Shown here in pieces: positions 34,670 through 43,888 of a stretch of 64,000 nt of DNA. Under the pieces are notes generated by a model, which saw only the letters and a list, made by a program, of their open reading frames with translations, was not told where the DNA came from and ran no database searches. The position numbers and the translations under genes were made by a program. Source of the stretch: Promethearchaeota archaeon (GTDB lineage: Archaea > Asgardarchaeota > Lokiarchaeia > Sigyniarchaeales > SOKP01); assembly GCA_016839555.1 (NCBI GenBank), contig JAEOUA010000006.1:1-64000 (forward strand), in the 5' to 3' direction. Position 1 is the stretch's first letter. Each line of letters begins with the position of its first letter.

Positions 34670-37168
34670 TTAATTAATTAGATATTGGGCTGTTTTGGAA
34701 TTCGAATTGCTTTTAACTTCGGTAAGACTGCCAGTAGCGATCACTTTTCCTCCTTTAGGTCCTCCCTCAGGTCCTAATTCAATGAGATAATCACAATAAG
34801 AAAGAATCTCGGGGTCGTGTTCAATGATAATGACGCTGTTTCCCTCTTGAACTAGTCTTTGCAATAAATCCATTAATTTAACGGCATCATAAAAGGATAA
34901 TCCCACCGTGGGTTCATCTAAAATATAGAGGGAATGACCGCTTTTACTCTTCCCTAATTCTTTAGCTAGCTTAATTCTTTGTGCTTCCCCCCCACTCAAA
35001 GTAGGAGATGGTTGTCCTAGGGTGATATATCCTAACCCGATACCATCTAAGACTTTCAGCATCCTCATAATACCATTATTAGATTTAAAATATTCTAATG
35101 CTTCTGTGATTGTCATATTTAATACATCAGCGATGGACTTTCCATGGTGTTTTATTTCTAAGATTTCTGATTGGTATCGTGTTCCTTTGCATTTTCGACA
35201 AGGAATGGTATAACCGCTGAGAAAAGATATTTGTAAATCCTGCACTCCTTGCCCTTTACAAGCGGGGCATCTTCCCGAGCTTGAGTTATAAGAAAAATGT
35301 CCTGCTGTATAGCCGCGTTTTTTTGATTGTTCAAGATTAGCAAAAACTTTTCGAATTTTGCCCCATATTTTTGTATAGGAACATGGAGTAGATGTTCTTA
35401 CTCGAGCGATGGGTTTTTGATTAACTACTACAAAATTATCAAGATTTTCATAACCTTCAATAGTTCCCGAATAGTCTGATAACCATTCTTCATCATCTTC
35501 TTCATTATTTGATTTCATAGCTCTTCTTTTTTTAATTCCTCTCCTAAAATGAGGTTTTAATAAAGGAACCAGAGTATCTAATATGAGGGAGCTTTTTCCA
35601 GATCCGGACACTCCCGCAAATCCAATCATCATTCCTAAAGGGATTTTAACATTTAGATTTTTAAGATTATGGGTGTTTACATTTTTTAGGGTAAGAAACT
35701 TAGTATTCTCAGAAATAGTCTTTTGTTGCTCTGTGAGCTTTTTAGGTAATTTTATTTTACCCGCTAAAAATTGACCTGTATAGGAGATTTCTTTTTGTTT
35801 AATTCCATCAATATTCCCTTGATATACAATCTCTCCCCCATAGATCCCAGGTCCAGGGCCAAGGTCAATTATTTCATCTGCGATCTCCATGAATCGTTTG
35901 TCATGCTCTACAATGATTACGGAATTTCCCAAGTCTTTTAATTTTATTAATGTATCGATTAATGCTTCTTTTTCACTTTCATGTAAACTCATACTCGGTT
36001 CATCCAATATGTAAACCAATGAGTCTAATCCAGCATCCAAATGGGTCATAAGTGTTAATCTTTGGAGCTCCCCACCACTTAATGTGGGCATAGGGCGGTT
36101 TATATGTAAATAAGAGAGTCCAACTTTTCTCAACGCTTCTAACCCTTCTAATATTTCATTAAGTATTGATTTTCCTTGGGGGCTTTTGATAAAAGTATCA
36201 TTAAACTCATGTAAAGTTTTAATTAAATCTTCAATAGTCATCATCGCTAATTCTCCGATATGCTTTCCTCCAATCTTTACCTCTCGGGCTTGTTCATTGA
36301 TTCGAAATCCTTCGCATTTCTCACATAAACGGGATGACATATAATTTTTTAATATTTTCTTCCTTCGATATTCACTGGTACTTTCAGACATAGCCCTTTC
36401 CAAATGTGGAATTATTCCTTCAAATTCTCTTTCTAATTCTCCTGTAAAGCTTTTTGAATTCCATTGAAAAGATAATTTTTTTCCGCTTCCGTAAAGAAAC
36501 ACTTCCTTCACTTTTTCTGGCAGATCTTTATAGGGAGTGTCAATATCAAATTCATAGAAGCTTGGAAGTTGCTCCACAAATCGAATTTGGTCAGCAAAAC
36601 AACCAGATCCCGCTTCAGTAATTTCTATTAAATTTCTATTATAATCTTGAACTATAAGATCCTCCGTAAAATGTGTGGTATGTCCCCGTCCTTTACATTC
36701 TAAGCACATTCCAGAGGGTTCATTGAAAGAAAAATGTTTTATTTGGAGACGATCCACCTTCATGCCACACTGCTCGCATTCTAATGTTATTTGATTCACG
36801 GGTTCTTTGCAAATCGGGCATACTAATATACCTTCAGCAGCATATAACATTCTTAACATATTATATAGCCTCGTCCTGGTTCCCACTGTAGAACGAGGAT
36901 TCGATATTTTAGTAGTGCGTTGCTCTATTGCCACCGTTGGACTTAAACCATCTATCCGATCAAAAGGTTTTTCTCCTTCAAATTTGGGGGGAAATCCGAT
37001 TGATTGTAAATAGCGATTCATTCCTTCATCAAATATAATATCAAATGCCAAGCTTGATTTTCCACTTCCACTTACTCCTGTAATTACAATTATTTTACCT
37101 TTTGGAATTTCTACGCTGACGTCTTTTAAATTATGAAGTCTTGCTCCAACAACTTTTATTTTATCCAT
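34670..37168 (-). CDS. UvrA-like ABC ATPase, short class II form
   Basis: The protein has two ABC cassettes: Walker A GVSGSGKSSLAFD and GVSGSGKSSLILD, signatures LSGGELQRL and LSGGEAQRIKLAKEL, and Walker B YILDEPSMSLH and YILDEPTVGLS. Zinc-finger cysteines occur in CPICKEPVNQ, CEQCG and CPACKGQG. At 832 residues it is about 100 shorter than canonical UvrA. After SPTVAIEQRTT it runs straight on to NPRSTVGTRTRLYN, so the UvrB-binding and insertion domains appear to be absent or reduced, as in class II UvrA proteins. No uvrB or uvrC is in the window. It may act in lesion sensing, drug resistance or an unrelated DNA task. I therefore do not call it uvrA. Confidence 0.85.
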   Translation of the reverse strand: MDKIKVVGARLHNLKDVSVEIPKGKIIVITGVSGSGKSSLAFDIIFDEGMNRYLQSIGFPPKFEGEKPFDRIDGLSPTVAIEQRTTKISNPRSTVGTRTRLYNMLRMLYAAEGILVCPICKEPVNQITLECEQCGMKVDRLQIKHFSFNEPSGMCLECKGRGHTTHFTEDLIVQDYNRNLIEITEAGSGCFADQIRFVEQLPSFYEFDIDTPYKDLPEKVKEVFLYGSGKKLSFQWNSKSFTGELEREFEGIIPHLERAMSESTSEYRRKKILKNYMSSRLCEKCEGFRINEQAREVKIGGKHIGELAMMTIEDLIKTLHEFNDTFIKSPQGKSILNEILEGLEALRKVGLSYLHINRPMPTLSGGELQRLTLMTHLDAGLDSLVYILDEPSMSLHESEKEALIDTLIKLKDLGNSVIIVEHDKRFMEIADEIIDLGPGPGIYGGEIVYQGNIDGIKQKEISYTGQFLAGKIKLPKKLTEQQKTISENTKFLTLKNVNTHNLKNLNVKIPLGMMIGFAGVSGSGKSSLILDTLVPLLKPHFRRGIKKRRAMKSNNEEDDEEWLSDYSGTIEGYENLDNFVVVNQKPIARVRTSTPCSYTKIWGKIRKVFANLEQSKKRGYTAGHFSYNSSSGRCPACKGQGVQDLQISFLSGYTIPCRKCKGTRYQSEILEIKHHGKSIADVLNMTITEALEYFKSNNGIMRMLKVLDGIGLGYITLGQPSPTLSGGEAQRIKLAKELGKSKSGHSLYILDEPTVGLSFYDAVKLMDLLQRLVQEGNSVIIIEHDPEILSYCDYLIELGPEGGPKGGKVIATGSLTEVKSNSNSKTAQYLIN

Positions 37169-37215
37169 TTCTTAATCCTTTTAATTATTTCTTTTTTTAA
37201 AAATATTTTATAATT

Positions 37216-37884
37216 TTAACTTTTTTGTAATATGTAAAAGGCAGTATTAAAGTTTTTTGGATTAGATTTAACCATATTAATTTCTTTTTTATATCTGCTT
37301 ATTTCCTTTCTCAAATTTTTATTTAAATTCATTTGACTTAATTCTTTAATCCTAAGTTCCAATGGATTGTAGAATTCATTCCACCATGCGTTATCTGGTA
37401 ACTGAAACCAATCATATAATATAAAGCCAAAGGATGATAAATGATTGATATAATCTTGAATCCCCTTAATTGTTTCATGTAAAACTAAAAACCCTCCTTT
37501 TTTGAGGATTTTATGACACGCTTTAAAACCTCTTTTAAAGCCTATTATATGAATAACTCCTTCCGCCCAAATAATATCGAAAGTTAGCGGTTCAAATTTG
37601 TAGTTTAATAGAGAACCCTGAATTATTTTAATTCTATTTTCTAAACCATACTCAATAATCTTATTTTCTAATTTTCTAAGATCTTTAGAGTTAATATCCA
37701 TTGCATTAATATATCCATTGGTTAATTTTGCTAATTCAATAGTCGGAACACCTGTACCACATCCAATATCTAGAATTTGAGGGTTATATAGTTTTGGAAG
37801 CAAGTGAAATGCCTTTTGTGTATATTTAAGAAAAATTTCACGAAACTCATCTATATTCAGATTTGCTTTATTTTGATCTCTCAT
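37216..37884 (-). CDS. Class I SAM-dependent methyltransferase
   Basis: The 222-residue protein carries the SAM motif ILDIGCGTGVPTIELAK, an acidic residue after the second strand (AMDIN), and the later FDIIWAEGVIHIIG and KILKKGGFLVLHE segments of small-molecule methyltransferases. The C-terminal 60 residues are basic and helical. It is the last gene of a four-gene unit that starts with a PadR regulator, lying 14 bases behind the DUF3795 gene. The substrate cannot be told; a role in modifying the product of the BtrH-like enzyme is possible from context alone. Confidence 0.85.
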   Translation of the reverse strand: MRDQNKANLNIDEFREIFLKYTQKAFHLLPKLYNPQILDIGCGTGVPTIELAKLTNGYINAMDINSKDLRKLENKIIEYGLENRIKIIQGSLLNYKFEPLTFDIIWAEGVIHIIGFKRGFKACHKILKKGGFLVLHETIKGIQDYINHLSSFGFILYDWFQLPDNAWWNEFYNPLELRIKELSQMNLNKNLRKEISRYKKEINMVKSNPKNFNTAFYILQKS

Positions 37885-37898
37885 TTCTCAACCTTTTT

Positions 37899-38345
37899 TT
37901 AATCCATTAATTCGGGATTATAGCTTTTATTACATTTAATACATTTATAATTATAGAATACAATAGGTCCTCCACAAGTATCGCATTTCCACTTATTTTT
38001 TTGAGCTTTAATCCATTGATCATATCCCACTATATTGATATTCTCAACATTATTTGGGATTTCATGTCTGTAGGTAAATTTAATATCATTTGGATGGGAA
38101 TCAAGTAATTTATTTGAAATTTTATCACAGGGAAATTCAGAACATTCACCGCAATATAATAATTTCTTTTCATTTCTACAACAAATTCTTATCTTACAAC
38201 TCCATTTTGAGGTTCTTTTTTGATTTTTATTTTCACTCCTACATCCTAAACATGTTCCTAAATGATAAGAAGGACATGCTCTGCAATATAATCCACAATA
38301 ACTTAATAAATCTAAATTTCTCCTTTCTATTTTACCCACCCACAT
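37899..38345 (-). CDS. DUF3795 family cysteine-rich protein
   Basis: The protein has 148 residues with the DUF3795 start LSYCGLYCRACPSY and a following CLGCRSE. Further pairs are CKIRICC and CGECSEFPCDK, and there is a C-terminal zinc ribbon with CDTCGG and KCIKCNKSY. The last 40 residues therefore look like an added zinc-binding tail. DUF3795 proteins are widespread in archaea and anaerobes; their function is unknown. It is third in the PadR operon, six bases behind the BtrH-like gene. Confidence 0.85.
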   Translation of the reverse strand: MWVGKIERRNLDLLSYCGLYCRACPSYHLGTCLGCRSENKNQKRTSKWSCKIRICCRNEKKLLYCGECSEFPCDKISNKLLDSHPNDIKFTYRHEIPNNVENINIVGYDQWIKAQKNKWKCDTCGGPIVFYNYKCIKCNKSYNPELMD

Positions 38346-38351
38346 TTTTAT

Positions 38352-39488
38352 TCATATTTTTATCTCTAACAAATTATGAAATAATTTTTCTTCCACAATA
38401 CAAATTTTGTTTATTTCTTTTGAAAGCTCGGAAAGATCAACCATTTTTAAACAATCATCTTTAAAATTCTCTGCAGCTTTTTTTAATGTATTCGCAAATT
38501 CCGTCCATTTTTGAGCAGAATCACTGATCATTGGGATACAATTTTCAATAATTTGTATCTCCTCTTTAGTCCATGATTTTGGGCCTTGCGTAAATGTTGG
38601 AGTCTTAATGATTTCTTCTAAGAACGACTTATATAAATTTCGAAATAAAGCACCTCCCGTACCCCATTCCTCAATATAACCATAAATCAATTCAAAATTA
38701 AGTCCCGCAAGTAAATATTCTTTATGATTATAAGGATTTTTAATAATTTTGTTGAAAGTCTCATTCCAAGTTAGAATTTTCTCAGCAAAATTCTTTAATC
38801 CTTGTAAACCATTGTTGCTCATCGAAGGTCGTAGCATATGATTTACTACCTTTTGAATTGCCAACTTTACTCCTGCTGAGAATGGAGGATGTTTTCCATC
38901 TAGGCGAGGTTGCATTGAATATTGGGCATTTTTTGGGTGTAAAAAGGAAGTTCCATACTCTGAGCTTCTTGCTTTTTTTAGATTTTCTAATGGTATTGCT
39001 TGAAAACCCTTAAAATCGCTGTCTCCTACATACGCAATTCCCTGGGTTTCATCAAATCCACCAAGTGTAATAAAATGTCCACCAAAATGAATATTTTCTT
39101 TCAGTTCCATATAATCTAAATATGCTAAATCGACTTGAAGCATTAATGGAATATCTTGGAGTATGAGTTTTTTTGCTTCTTCCCACGCTTTCTCCGAACT
39201 TGTGAATGATTGTTTGCGAAGAGTGATCCCTAAAAGACGGCATGCCAAGGAGTTGGGATTAATAGAGTCTTGTTTCCCTCCTACAAAAAGAGGAAGATCA
39301 GTAGTATCACCTCCTCTAAAATTTGAAATTCCATCAAAAAACCCAAAACCGAGGGTGCCATCCAGTCCAAATGCCATTGCTTCGGTCATTGGGAATCCAT
39401 AAAATTCAAACATATCTCTTAATGAGGAAGATTCACAATGCACTCCAACACTATGCTTAAAATCCTCTATAATATATTTATCTTTCAT
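38352..39488 (-). CDS. BtrH N-terminal domain / DUF4872 protein
   Basis: The 378-residue protein starts with the motif GVHCESSSLRDMFEFYG (cysteine 18). It later has FGGHFITLGGFDE (histidine 138) and IAYVGDSDF, which is the cysteine-histidine-aspartate layout of the papain-like BtrH_N domain. The second half matches the helical DUF4872 partner domain. BtrH-type enzymes transfer acyl groups from carrier proteins onto amines in antibiotic synthesis or cut peptides. The start overlaps the PadR stop by four bases (ATGA), so the two are co-translated. PadR control suggests an inducible response to a small molecule. Confidence 0.8.
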   Translation of the reverse strand: MKDKYIIEDFKHSVGVHCESSSLRDMFEFYGFPMTEAMAFGLDGTLGFGFFDGISNFRGGDTTDLPLFVGGKQDSINPNSLACRLLGITLRKQSFTSSEKAWEEAKKLILQDIPLMLQVDLAYLDYMELKENIHFGGHFITLGGFDETQGIAYVGDSDFKGFQAIPLENLKKARSSEYGTSFLHPKNAQYSMQPRLDGKHPPFSAGVKLAIQKVVNHMLRPSMSNNGLQGLKNFAEKILTWNETFNKIIKNPYNHKEYLLAGLNFELIYGYIEEWGTGGALFRNLYKSFLEEIIKTPTFTQGPKSWTKEEIQIIENCIPMISDSAQKWTEFANTLKKAAENFKDDCLKMVDLSELSKEINKICIVEEKLFHNLLEIKI

Positions 39489-40093
39489 TTATATTCACTC
39501 ATATCTTCTTCTTTTTTTGAATAATCTTGTGGACCTATTTGTCCTTTTCCCTTTTTTACTTCTTCTAAAGCCCACCTTAAAAATTTTAAATCTGTTTTTA
39601 ATATTTCAATGGGATGAATGAATAATCCTGTTACATTTATCGGCATCTGAGAGTTTTCCTCAAGCATTTGTTCTAATTCCTTGATATGCGTTTTTATTTT
39701 TTGTATTGAATGAGAAATTGCCTCTATTTGCTGATCTTTGCTGAGGAGTGGAAGCATAGAAAACGCTACATAATAATTTTCATCATTTCTGCCGTAATAT
39801 TCTTTTAATACATTATATGTTTTGTTTTTTAAGATGTCAAGCCCATATGAAGTAATTCTATATACACGTCTTATTCTATTATCTACTTCTTCAGTATAGG
39901 ATTCCACCAATCCATCATCATCTAATAGGTTTAAATCACTATAGATCGAGGAAGTACCGATATTAGTCCAGTCTCTCATTCCTCGATCTTCAATCTTTTT
40001 ATCAAGGAGATACGCATGGCTGGGTTCTTCACAAATGAGGCCTAATACAATATATTGCCTATGTGTTAATTCGTAAGTCTTTTCGTTTGACAT
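39485..40093 (-). CDS. PadR family transcriptional regulator
   Basis: The 202-residue protein has the PadR winged-helix start RQYIVLGLICEEPSHAYLLD and the conserved wing region GTSSIYSDLNLLDDDGLV, then RVYRITSYGLDIL. The C-terminal half contains a long helical segment with KIKTHIKELEQMLEE that should form the dimer. PadR proteins are usually repressors released by phenolic acids or drugs. It heads the operon with the BtrH-like enzyme, DUF3795 protein and methyltransferase. A perfect palindrome 31 bases upstream (40124-40145) is a candidate for its own operator. Confidence 0.9.
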   Translation of the reverse strand: MSNEKTYELTHRQYIVLGLICEEPSHAYLLDKKIEDRGMRDWTNIGTSSIYSDLNLLDDDGLVESYTEEVDNRIRRVYRITSYGLDILKNKTYNVLKEYYGRNDENYYVAFSMLPLLSKDQQIEAISHSIQKIKTHIKELEQMLEENSQMPINVTGLFIHPIEILKTDLKFLRWALEEVKKGKGQIGPQDYSKKEEDMSEYK

Positions 40094-40123
40094 TGGAGGA
40101 AAAGGTGATTTGAATTGTTATTC

Positions 40124-40145
40124 AATATTATATTATTATAATATT
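40124..40145. promoter_or_regulatory. Palindrome upstream of padR, candidate operator
   Basis: AATATTATA-TTAT-TATAATATT is a perfect 9+4+9 inverted repeat 31 bases upstream of the PadR start. PadR dimers bind such sites near their own promoter. The A/T-only composition makes chance occurrence a real alternative. The rest of 40094-40559 is AT-rich, without a supported gene, and should carry the promoter of the GTPase gene at 40560. Confidence 0.3.
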
Positions 40146-40559
40146 ATATATTAAGAATATTATTGAGCGAGAGTATTTAAAATTATGTATTTTTTAAATT
40201 TTATTTCTATGTGATTTATTAATAACTATTTTAAGTAAATCATTTGAACCTATTTTTTATAAAATAAGAGGATATTTCTCAATATTAATAAAAATAACAA
40301 TTAAAAGATTGTATAGAAGTATTGTAGACTTCTTAATCCTTTAATTATTTGAAATAATATAAATAAATCTAGCTATAAAGAAATTAGAGTTTCTAAATGC
40401 CAAATATAACTAGCTATTAGAGTAATATTGATATATAGAAAGCTTTAAATCTTATAAATTCTGATTTTAATTCATTCTTTATGAATACTAAAAAATATAA
40501 AGATGATTTGTTATTTAAATAAATAAAAATATCAAAAAAACATACTGAGTGTTAACTAA

Positions 40560-42026
40560 ATGGTAGATATAAAATTACAGATATGGGATCCTCCAGGAGA
40601 ACGATATATGTCGTTAAGCTCACTGTATAAAGGATCTCATGGGGTCTTACTTGTTTTTGATTTATCAAATAAAGAGAGCTTTTATGATGCGAAATTGCAA
40701 GAAATAATTGAATTTGTTAAAGAGAATACCTCAGGCCCCATAATACTTATAGCAAATAAAGTAGATTTAGTAAGTTTGGATCAATCTGAGATAAAAAAAG
40801 AGGACATAGCAGCATTTCGATCAAAATATGATATATTAGAGTTTATTATTACTTCTGCAAAAACTGGTGAAAATATTGACTTAGCCTTTCAAACATTAAC
40901 TGATTTAATGGTTAAAGAAAAATTGGAACAAGAAAGTTTAGGTAAAACATTAATTTTTAAAGTTGCTATAGCTGGTATAAATAGTGTCGGAAAAACCTCG
41001 ATAATACAACGCTATATTAATAAATCTTTCCAGAAGGAGTATAAAATGACTATTGGAGTACAATTCTACACTAAAGATGTTAAATATGAACCCGATCTTA
41101 TCTCCGATCTTAGAGGGGAAAAACAATTAGAATCTATTTCAAGAAGGATTGAAACTGAAGAAGAACCAGAGGAATTACTTGAGAAAGTAGATTTTGACAG
41201 AGAAAAAAAAATAGCATCTGCTGTTGAAGAACTGAAAAAGAGAGACGCTATTAAAAAAGCTAGGAAAGCTGAGGAGGATAGAATAAGTTTAGCTAAAGAT
41301 CGAGAGAAAGTTAAAGAACAACTCCAAAAACCTCTTGCAGGAATGCCGAAAATGGCTCCCGCAATGCCAGTACCAGAAGGTGTCGCTAAAAAAGTTGAAA
41401 GAAAGGCGACCGTATTTTATAAAGAGCGAATGAATCCAATGAAATTGAATAGGATGGCAGTAATAATTTCAACAAAAGAATTATATGAAGCTTTAAAAAT
41501 TGAGAGAGAAGAGATTATACGTGCGGCTACTGGTAAAACTTATGAAATTGAAAAGGAGATTCCCATATTATATGTAGAGCCAATAATCCCTGGATGTATC
41601 TGTGTTCCTTCCACAGGAAAGCTGGATGCTAGAAAAGAGTATGATCATGAGCTATTTTTAATTACTCCATTAGAGGCGGGAGAAATTCCTGATGCCAGAG
41701 TTGATATTTATTATAAAGAGAAATTAATCGACTCTATTCCAACTCCAATAGAGGTTGTAAAAACAACTATGGTAAAAATCAGTTCCGCGTTCGCCATAAT
41801 TTTCCCTATAATAGGAGTGTTATTTGATCAGTGGTTAGATACCGTCTTTAAAATCATTATTCCCTTTTATGAGGCAATAGGAGGATTAGAAGGATTTATT
41901 GCGATTTTAACGGGAGCGTTTGCGCTAATGACTGCGATATTTTATTACTTTAGGAAACCCAAAGATGCGAAGCCTGCGGAGTCGAAGTCTCTCCCTGAAG
42001 TAGTAAGTGCGGTCTCTAAGGAGTAA
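40560..42026 (+). CDS. Circularly permuted Rab-like GTPase fused to linker, unknown domain and membrane hairpin
   Basis: The 488-residue protein starts with strand 3 and G3 of a Rab-like GTPase (DIKLQIWDPPGERYMSL, residues 3-19), then G4 IANKVDL (64-70) and G5 TSAKTG (98-103). After the last helix it continues into strand 1 and the P-loop AIAGINSVGKTS (136-147), ending at switch I and strand 2 (MTIGVQFYTKDV, 163-174). One complete set of G motifs is thus present in the order G3-G4-G5-G1-G2. A charged, probably coiled-coil linker (about 180-265), an unassigned beta-rich domain (280-395) and two membrane segments (about 405-425 and 445-464) follow. An in-frame stop (TAA at 40557-40559) precedes the ATG, so no N-terminal part was missed in this frame. 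G3 has DPPGE in place of DTAGQ. Confidence 0.75.
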   Translation: MVDIKLQIWDPPGERYMSLSSLYKGSHGVLLVFDLSNKESFYDAKLQEIIEFVKENTSGPIILIANKVDLVSLDQSEIKKEDIAAFRSKYDILEFIITSAKTGENIDLAFQTLTDLMVKEKLEQESLGKTLIFKVAIAGINSVGKTSIIQRYINKSFQKEYKMTIGVQFYTKDVKYEPDLISDLRGEKQLESISRRIETEEEPEELLEKVDFDREKKIASAVEELKKRDAIKKARKAEEDRISLAKDREKVKEQLQKPLAGMPKMAPAMPVPEGVAKKVERKATVFYKERMNPMKLNRMAVIISTKELYEALKIEREEIIRAATGKTYEIEKEIPILYVEPIIPGCICVPSTGKLDARKEYDHELFLITPLEAGEIPDARVDIYYKEKLIDSIPTPIEVVKTTMVKISSAFAIIFPIIGVLFDQWLDTVFKIIIPFYEAIGGLEGFIAILTGAFALMTAIFYYFRKPKDAKPAESKSLPEVVSAVSKE

Positions 42027-42027
42027 A

Positions 42028-42037
42028 TTTTTTTTTT
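42028..42037 (+). terminator. Oligo-T terminator candidate
   Basis: Ten T directly after the stop codon of the permuted GTPase gene, followed by further T-rich sequence, fit an archaeal intrinsic terminator. Confidence 0.45.
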
Positions 42038-42281
42038 AATTTTAATATTTATTTCGAATTATAAAATCTCTTAAGATTTTAAGACACATTTGTTTAGACA
42101 ATTTATTATAAATTAATTATATTATTCAATTTAGATTAATTATTAAGATTTAAATTTAAAAACTAAAAATCTTTCTTCGAATTCATAAATATTTTAATCT
42201 TCCTAATGAAGAGTTGATTAAAGAAAAAAATAAAAAATAGAAATTAGCTTTAAAAGATATGTATTTTAAAAAAATTTTTTA

Positions 42282-43082
42282 TTATACCTTTCTCACGCTT
42301 TTTGGAGCGCGGGGGGGTACTCGATTATATTTCACGCTTGGATATCCGAGGGTAAATGCACAAGCAGTTGTTCCTGAAGCTCGAATCAGTCTTTTTATCT
42401 TATTGTTAATTTCTAGAGCCATTAAAGTCCATCCATGATAGCAAGTTCCTAATCCGAGTGACTGGGCTGCTAATCTCCCATAGGTAAGGATATTTCCAAT
42501 ATTTATGAAGTTCACGGTCATTGGCATGGTAGTATGGACTACTATGAGATGAGGGGCATTGAAAAATAAATTTTTACCTTCTTCTTCCAAATGTTTGAAT
42601 GTAGGCCCAAATCTAGCGTTAAAATTTGGATGACTCTCAATAGCTTCCCGAATGGCACTCGAAATTTCTTCTAATTTTTCAGAGTCAGAGATTACAGTGA
42701 AATTTTCTGATCTTACATTGGCTCCAGTAGGAGCATATTGCATTACATTCAATATTTTTTCAATCATGTCATCGGGAACTTTGTCTTTTTTATAACGTCG
42801 AATAACTCTAAGAGCACTAAGGAATTTAAAAAGGTCATTATATGATATAATACTTTCAAGATTTCTAATACCTTCAAATGTGAAGGTTTCACCCATATCT
42901 TCGTGAAGAATTGCATCCTCAGGGCACACAGAAATACAATGACCACATAATATACATCTATTATTTGGATCAGCATAGATTAATTTTCCCTCTTCATTTT
43001 CATGATAAAGAAAAGCGGGGCATTCTCGGACACATTCCATGCAACTTGTACATTTATCGTAATCTATTCCCAATATTGGCAT
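42282..43082 (-). CDS. Nitroreductase family protein with N-terminal ferredoxin domain
   Basis: The 266-residue protein begins with two 4Fe-4S motifs, CTSCMECVREC and CILCGHCISVC (about 11-55). A nitroreductase domain follows: SALRVIRRYKKDKVP, then MQYAPTGANVRSENF for FMN binding and AAQSLGLGTCYHGW. Ferredoxin-nitroreductase fusions are common in anaerobes and archaea. The Fe-S domain passes electrons to FMN for reduction of a nitro group, quinone or other substrate. It stands alone and is convergent with the GTPase gene. The start is ATG at 43082. Confidence 0.88.
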   Translation of the reverse strand: MPILGIDYDKCTSCMECVRECPAFLYHENEEGKLIYADPNNRCILCGHCISVCPEDAILHEDMGETFTFEGIRNLESIISYNDLFKFLSALRVIRRYKKDKVPDDMIEKILNVMQYAPTGANVRSENFTVISDSEKLEEISSAIREAIESHPNFNARFGPTFKHLEEEGKNLFFNAPHLIVVHTTMPMTVNFINIGNILTYGRLAAQSLGLGTCYHGWTLMALEINNKIKRLIRASGTTACAFTLGYPSVKYNRVPPRAPKSVRKV

Positions 43083-43561
43083 ATTTTAAATACCTCTTTA
43101 TAATCTTATCATAATTCTTTTTTATTTCGAAATAGATTAAAATTAATTAAAAATTTTTTAAAGATGATTTAAAATGGGACTATAGAGGTTATTAAGTAAT
43201 TACTAAATATTAATTTTTATATGAAATTAATAGATTTATAAAAATTTTGAATTCTTTCGAGATCTTTAAGATATTTTAATAAGGATTTAAGAAAAATATC
43301 CATGAATTAAGCATTCAGAATCTTTATATGGCATAATATCTTCAGAAAACTCTTTTAATTGCTTTTTAAATTTATTTTCATAAATAAGATGAAAAATTAA
43401 GAGGTGTTAATATAAAAAAACCTATAGATTTGTAAAATTAATTTAGGTATATACTGCTATAGAGTAAAGATTATAAATTCTATCGGTATTTTTATCTTAT
43501 AATAATTTATTCCAGTCTAAAAAAATAATAAAATTGAACTGAATATAATTAATTTCATTAT
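43083..43561. other. Long AT-rich intergenic region
   Basis: About 480 bases between divergent genes. It holds the promoters of both. A 39-codon minus-strand stretch (43287-43406) without a start codon has coding-like composition and may be a gene remnant, but I cannot name it. Confidence 0.35.
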
Positions 43562-43849
43562 ATGCGGAATTTTAGCTGTATGGATTACTATAAACGTATT
43601 ATAAAGGACGAAATTGCTAAAGAATATCCCCTTGGGCTTCCCAGAGGGACTATTAGAGCTTTAACAACCCTTCTTATTGTTACTTTCCCCTTCTCTTACT
43701 TATTGTTTAATCAGGCAATCCCCGGATATATCATAAATGCAATTTTTATTTTGACGGCATTTTATTTTGAGGCGAGAAAAACTATTAAATTCCGAATAGA
43801 AACAATAATTAAAGAGATGAAGCCGGATTTTGACCTAACTTTGGAATAA
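43562..43849 (+). CDS. Two-helix membrane protein, upstream half of a possible split gene
   Basis: The 95-residue protein has YPLGLPRGTIRALTTLLIVT followed by a second helix (INAIFILTAFYFEAR). The PLGLPxGxxRA start before a membrane hairpin recurs in archaeal and bacterial membrane proteins, usually as a repeated unit. The next ORF is in the same frame after a single TAA codon and repeats the same architecture: YPLYFPKYSVRISLVLIIF, a second helix and FRAYK. The pair could be one gene with a nonsense mutation or two co-translated genes. The function is unknown. Confidence 0.6.
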   Translation: MRNFSCMDYYKRIIKDEIAKEYPLGLPRGTIRALTTLLIVTFPFSYLLFNQAIPGYIINAIFILTAFYFEARKTIKFRIETIIKEMKPDFDLTLE

Positions 43850-43888
43850 AAAAAAGAGATATATCCCCTCTATTTTCCTAAGTATTCT

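Noticed and set aside
40094..40559. Missing N-terminal half (P-loop) of the GTPase at 40560 in the upstream region
   Set aside because: A stop codon directly precedes the ATG in frame, and the upstream 460 bases are AT-rich, with no GxxxxGKS-type coding in the other plus-strand frames that I could find.
43287..43406. Start-less minus-strand open stretch ending MPYKDSECLIHGYFS
   Set aside because: Coding-like, perhaps a gene remnant, but without a start codon or a family I can name.
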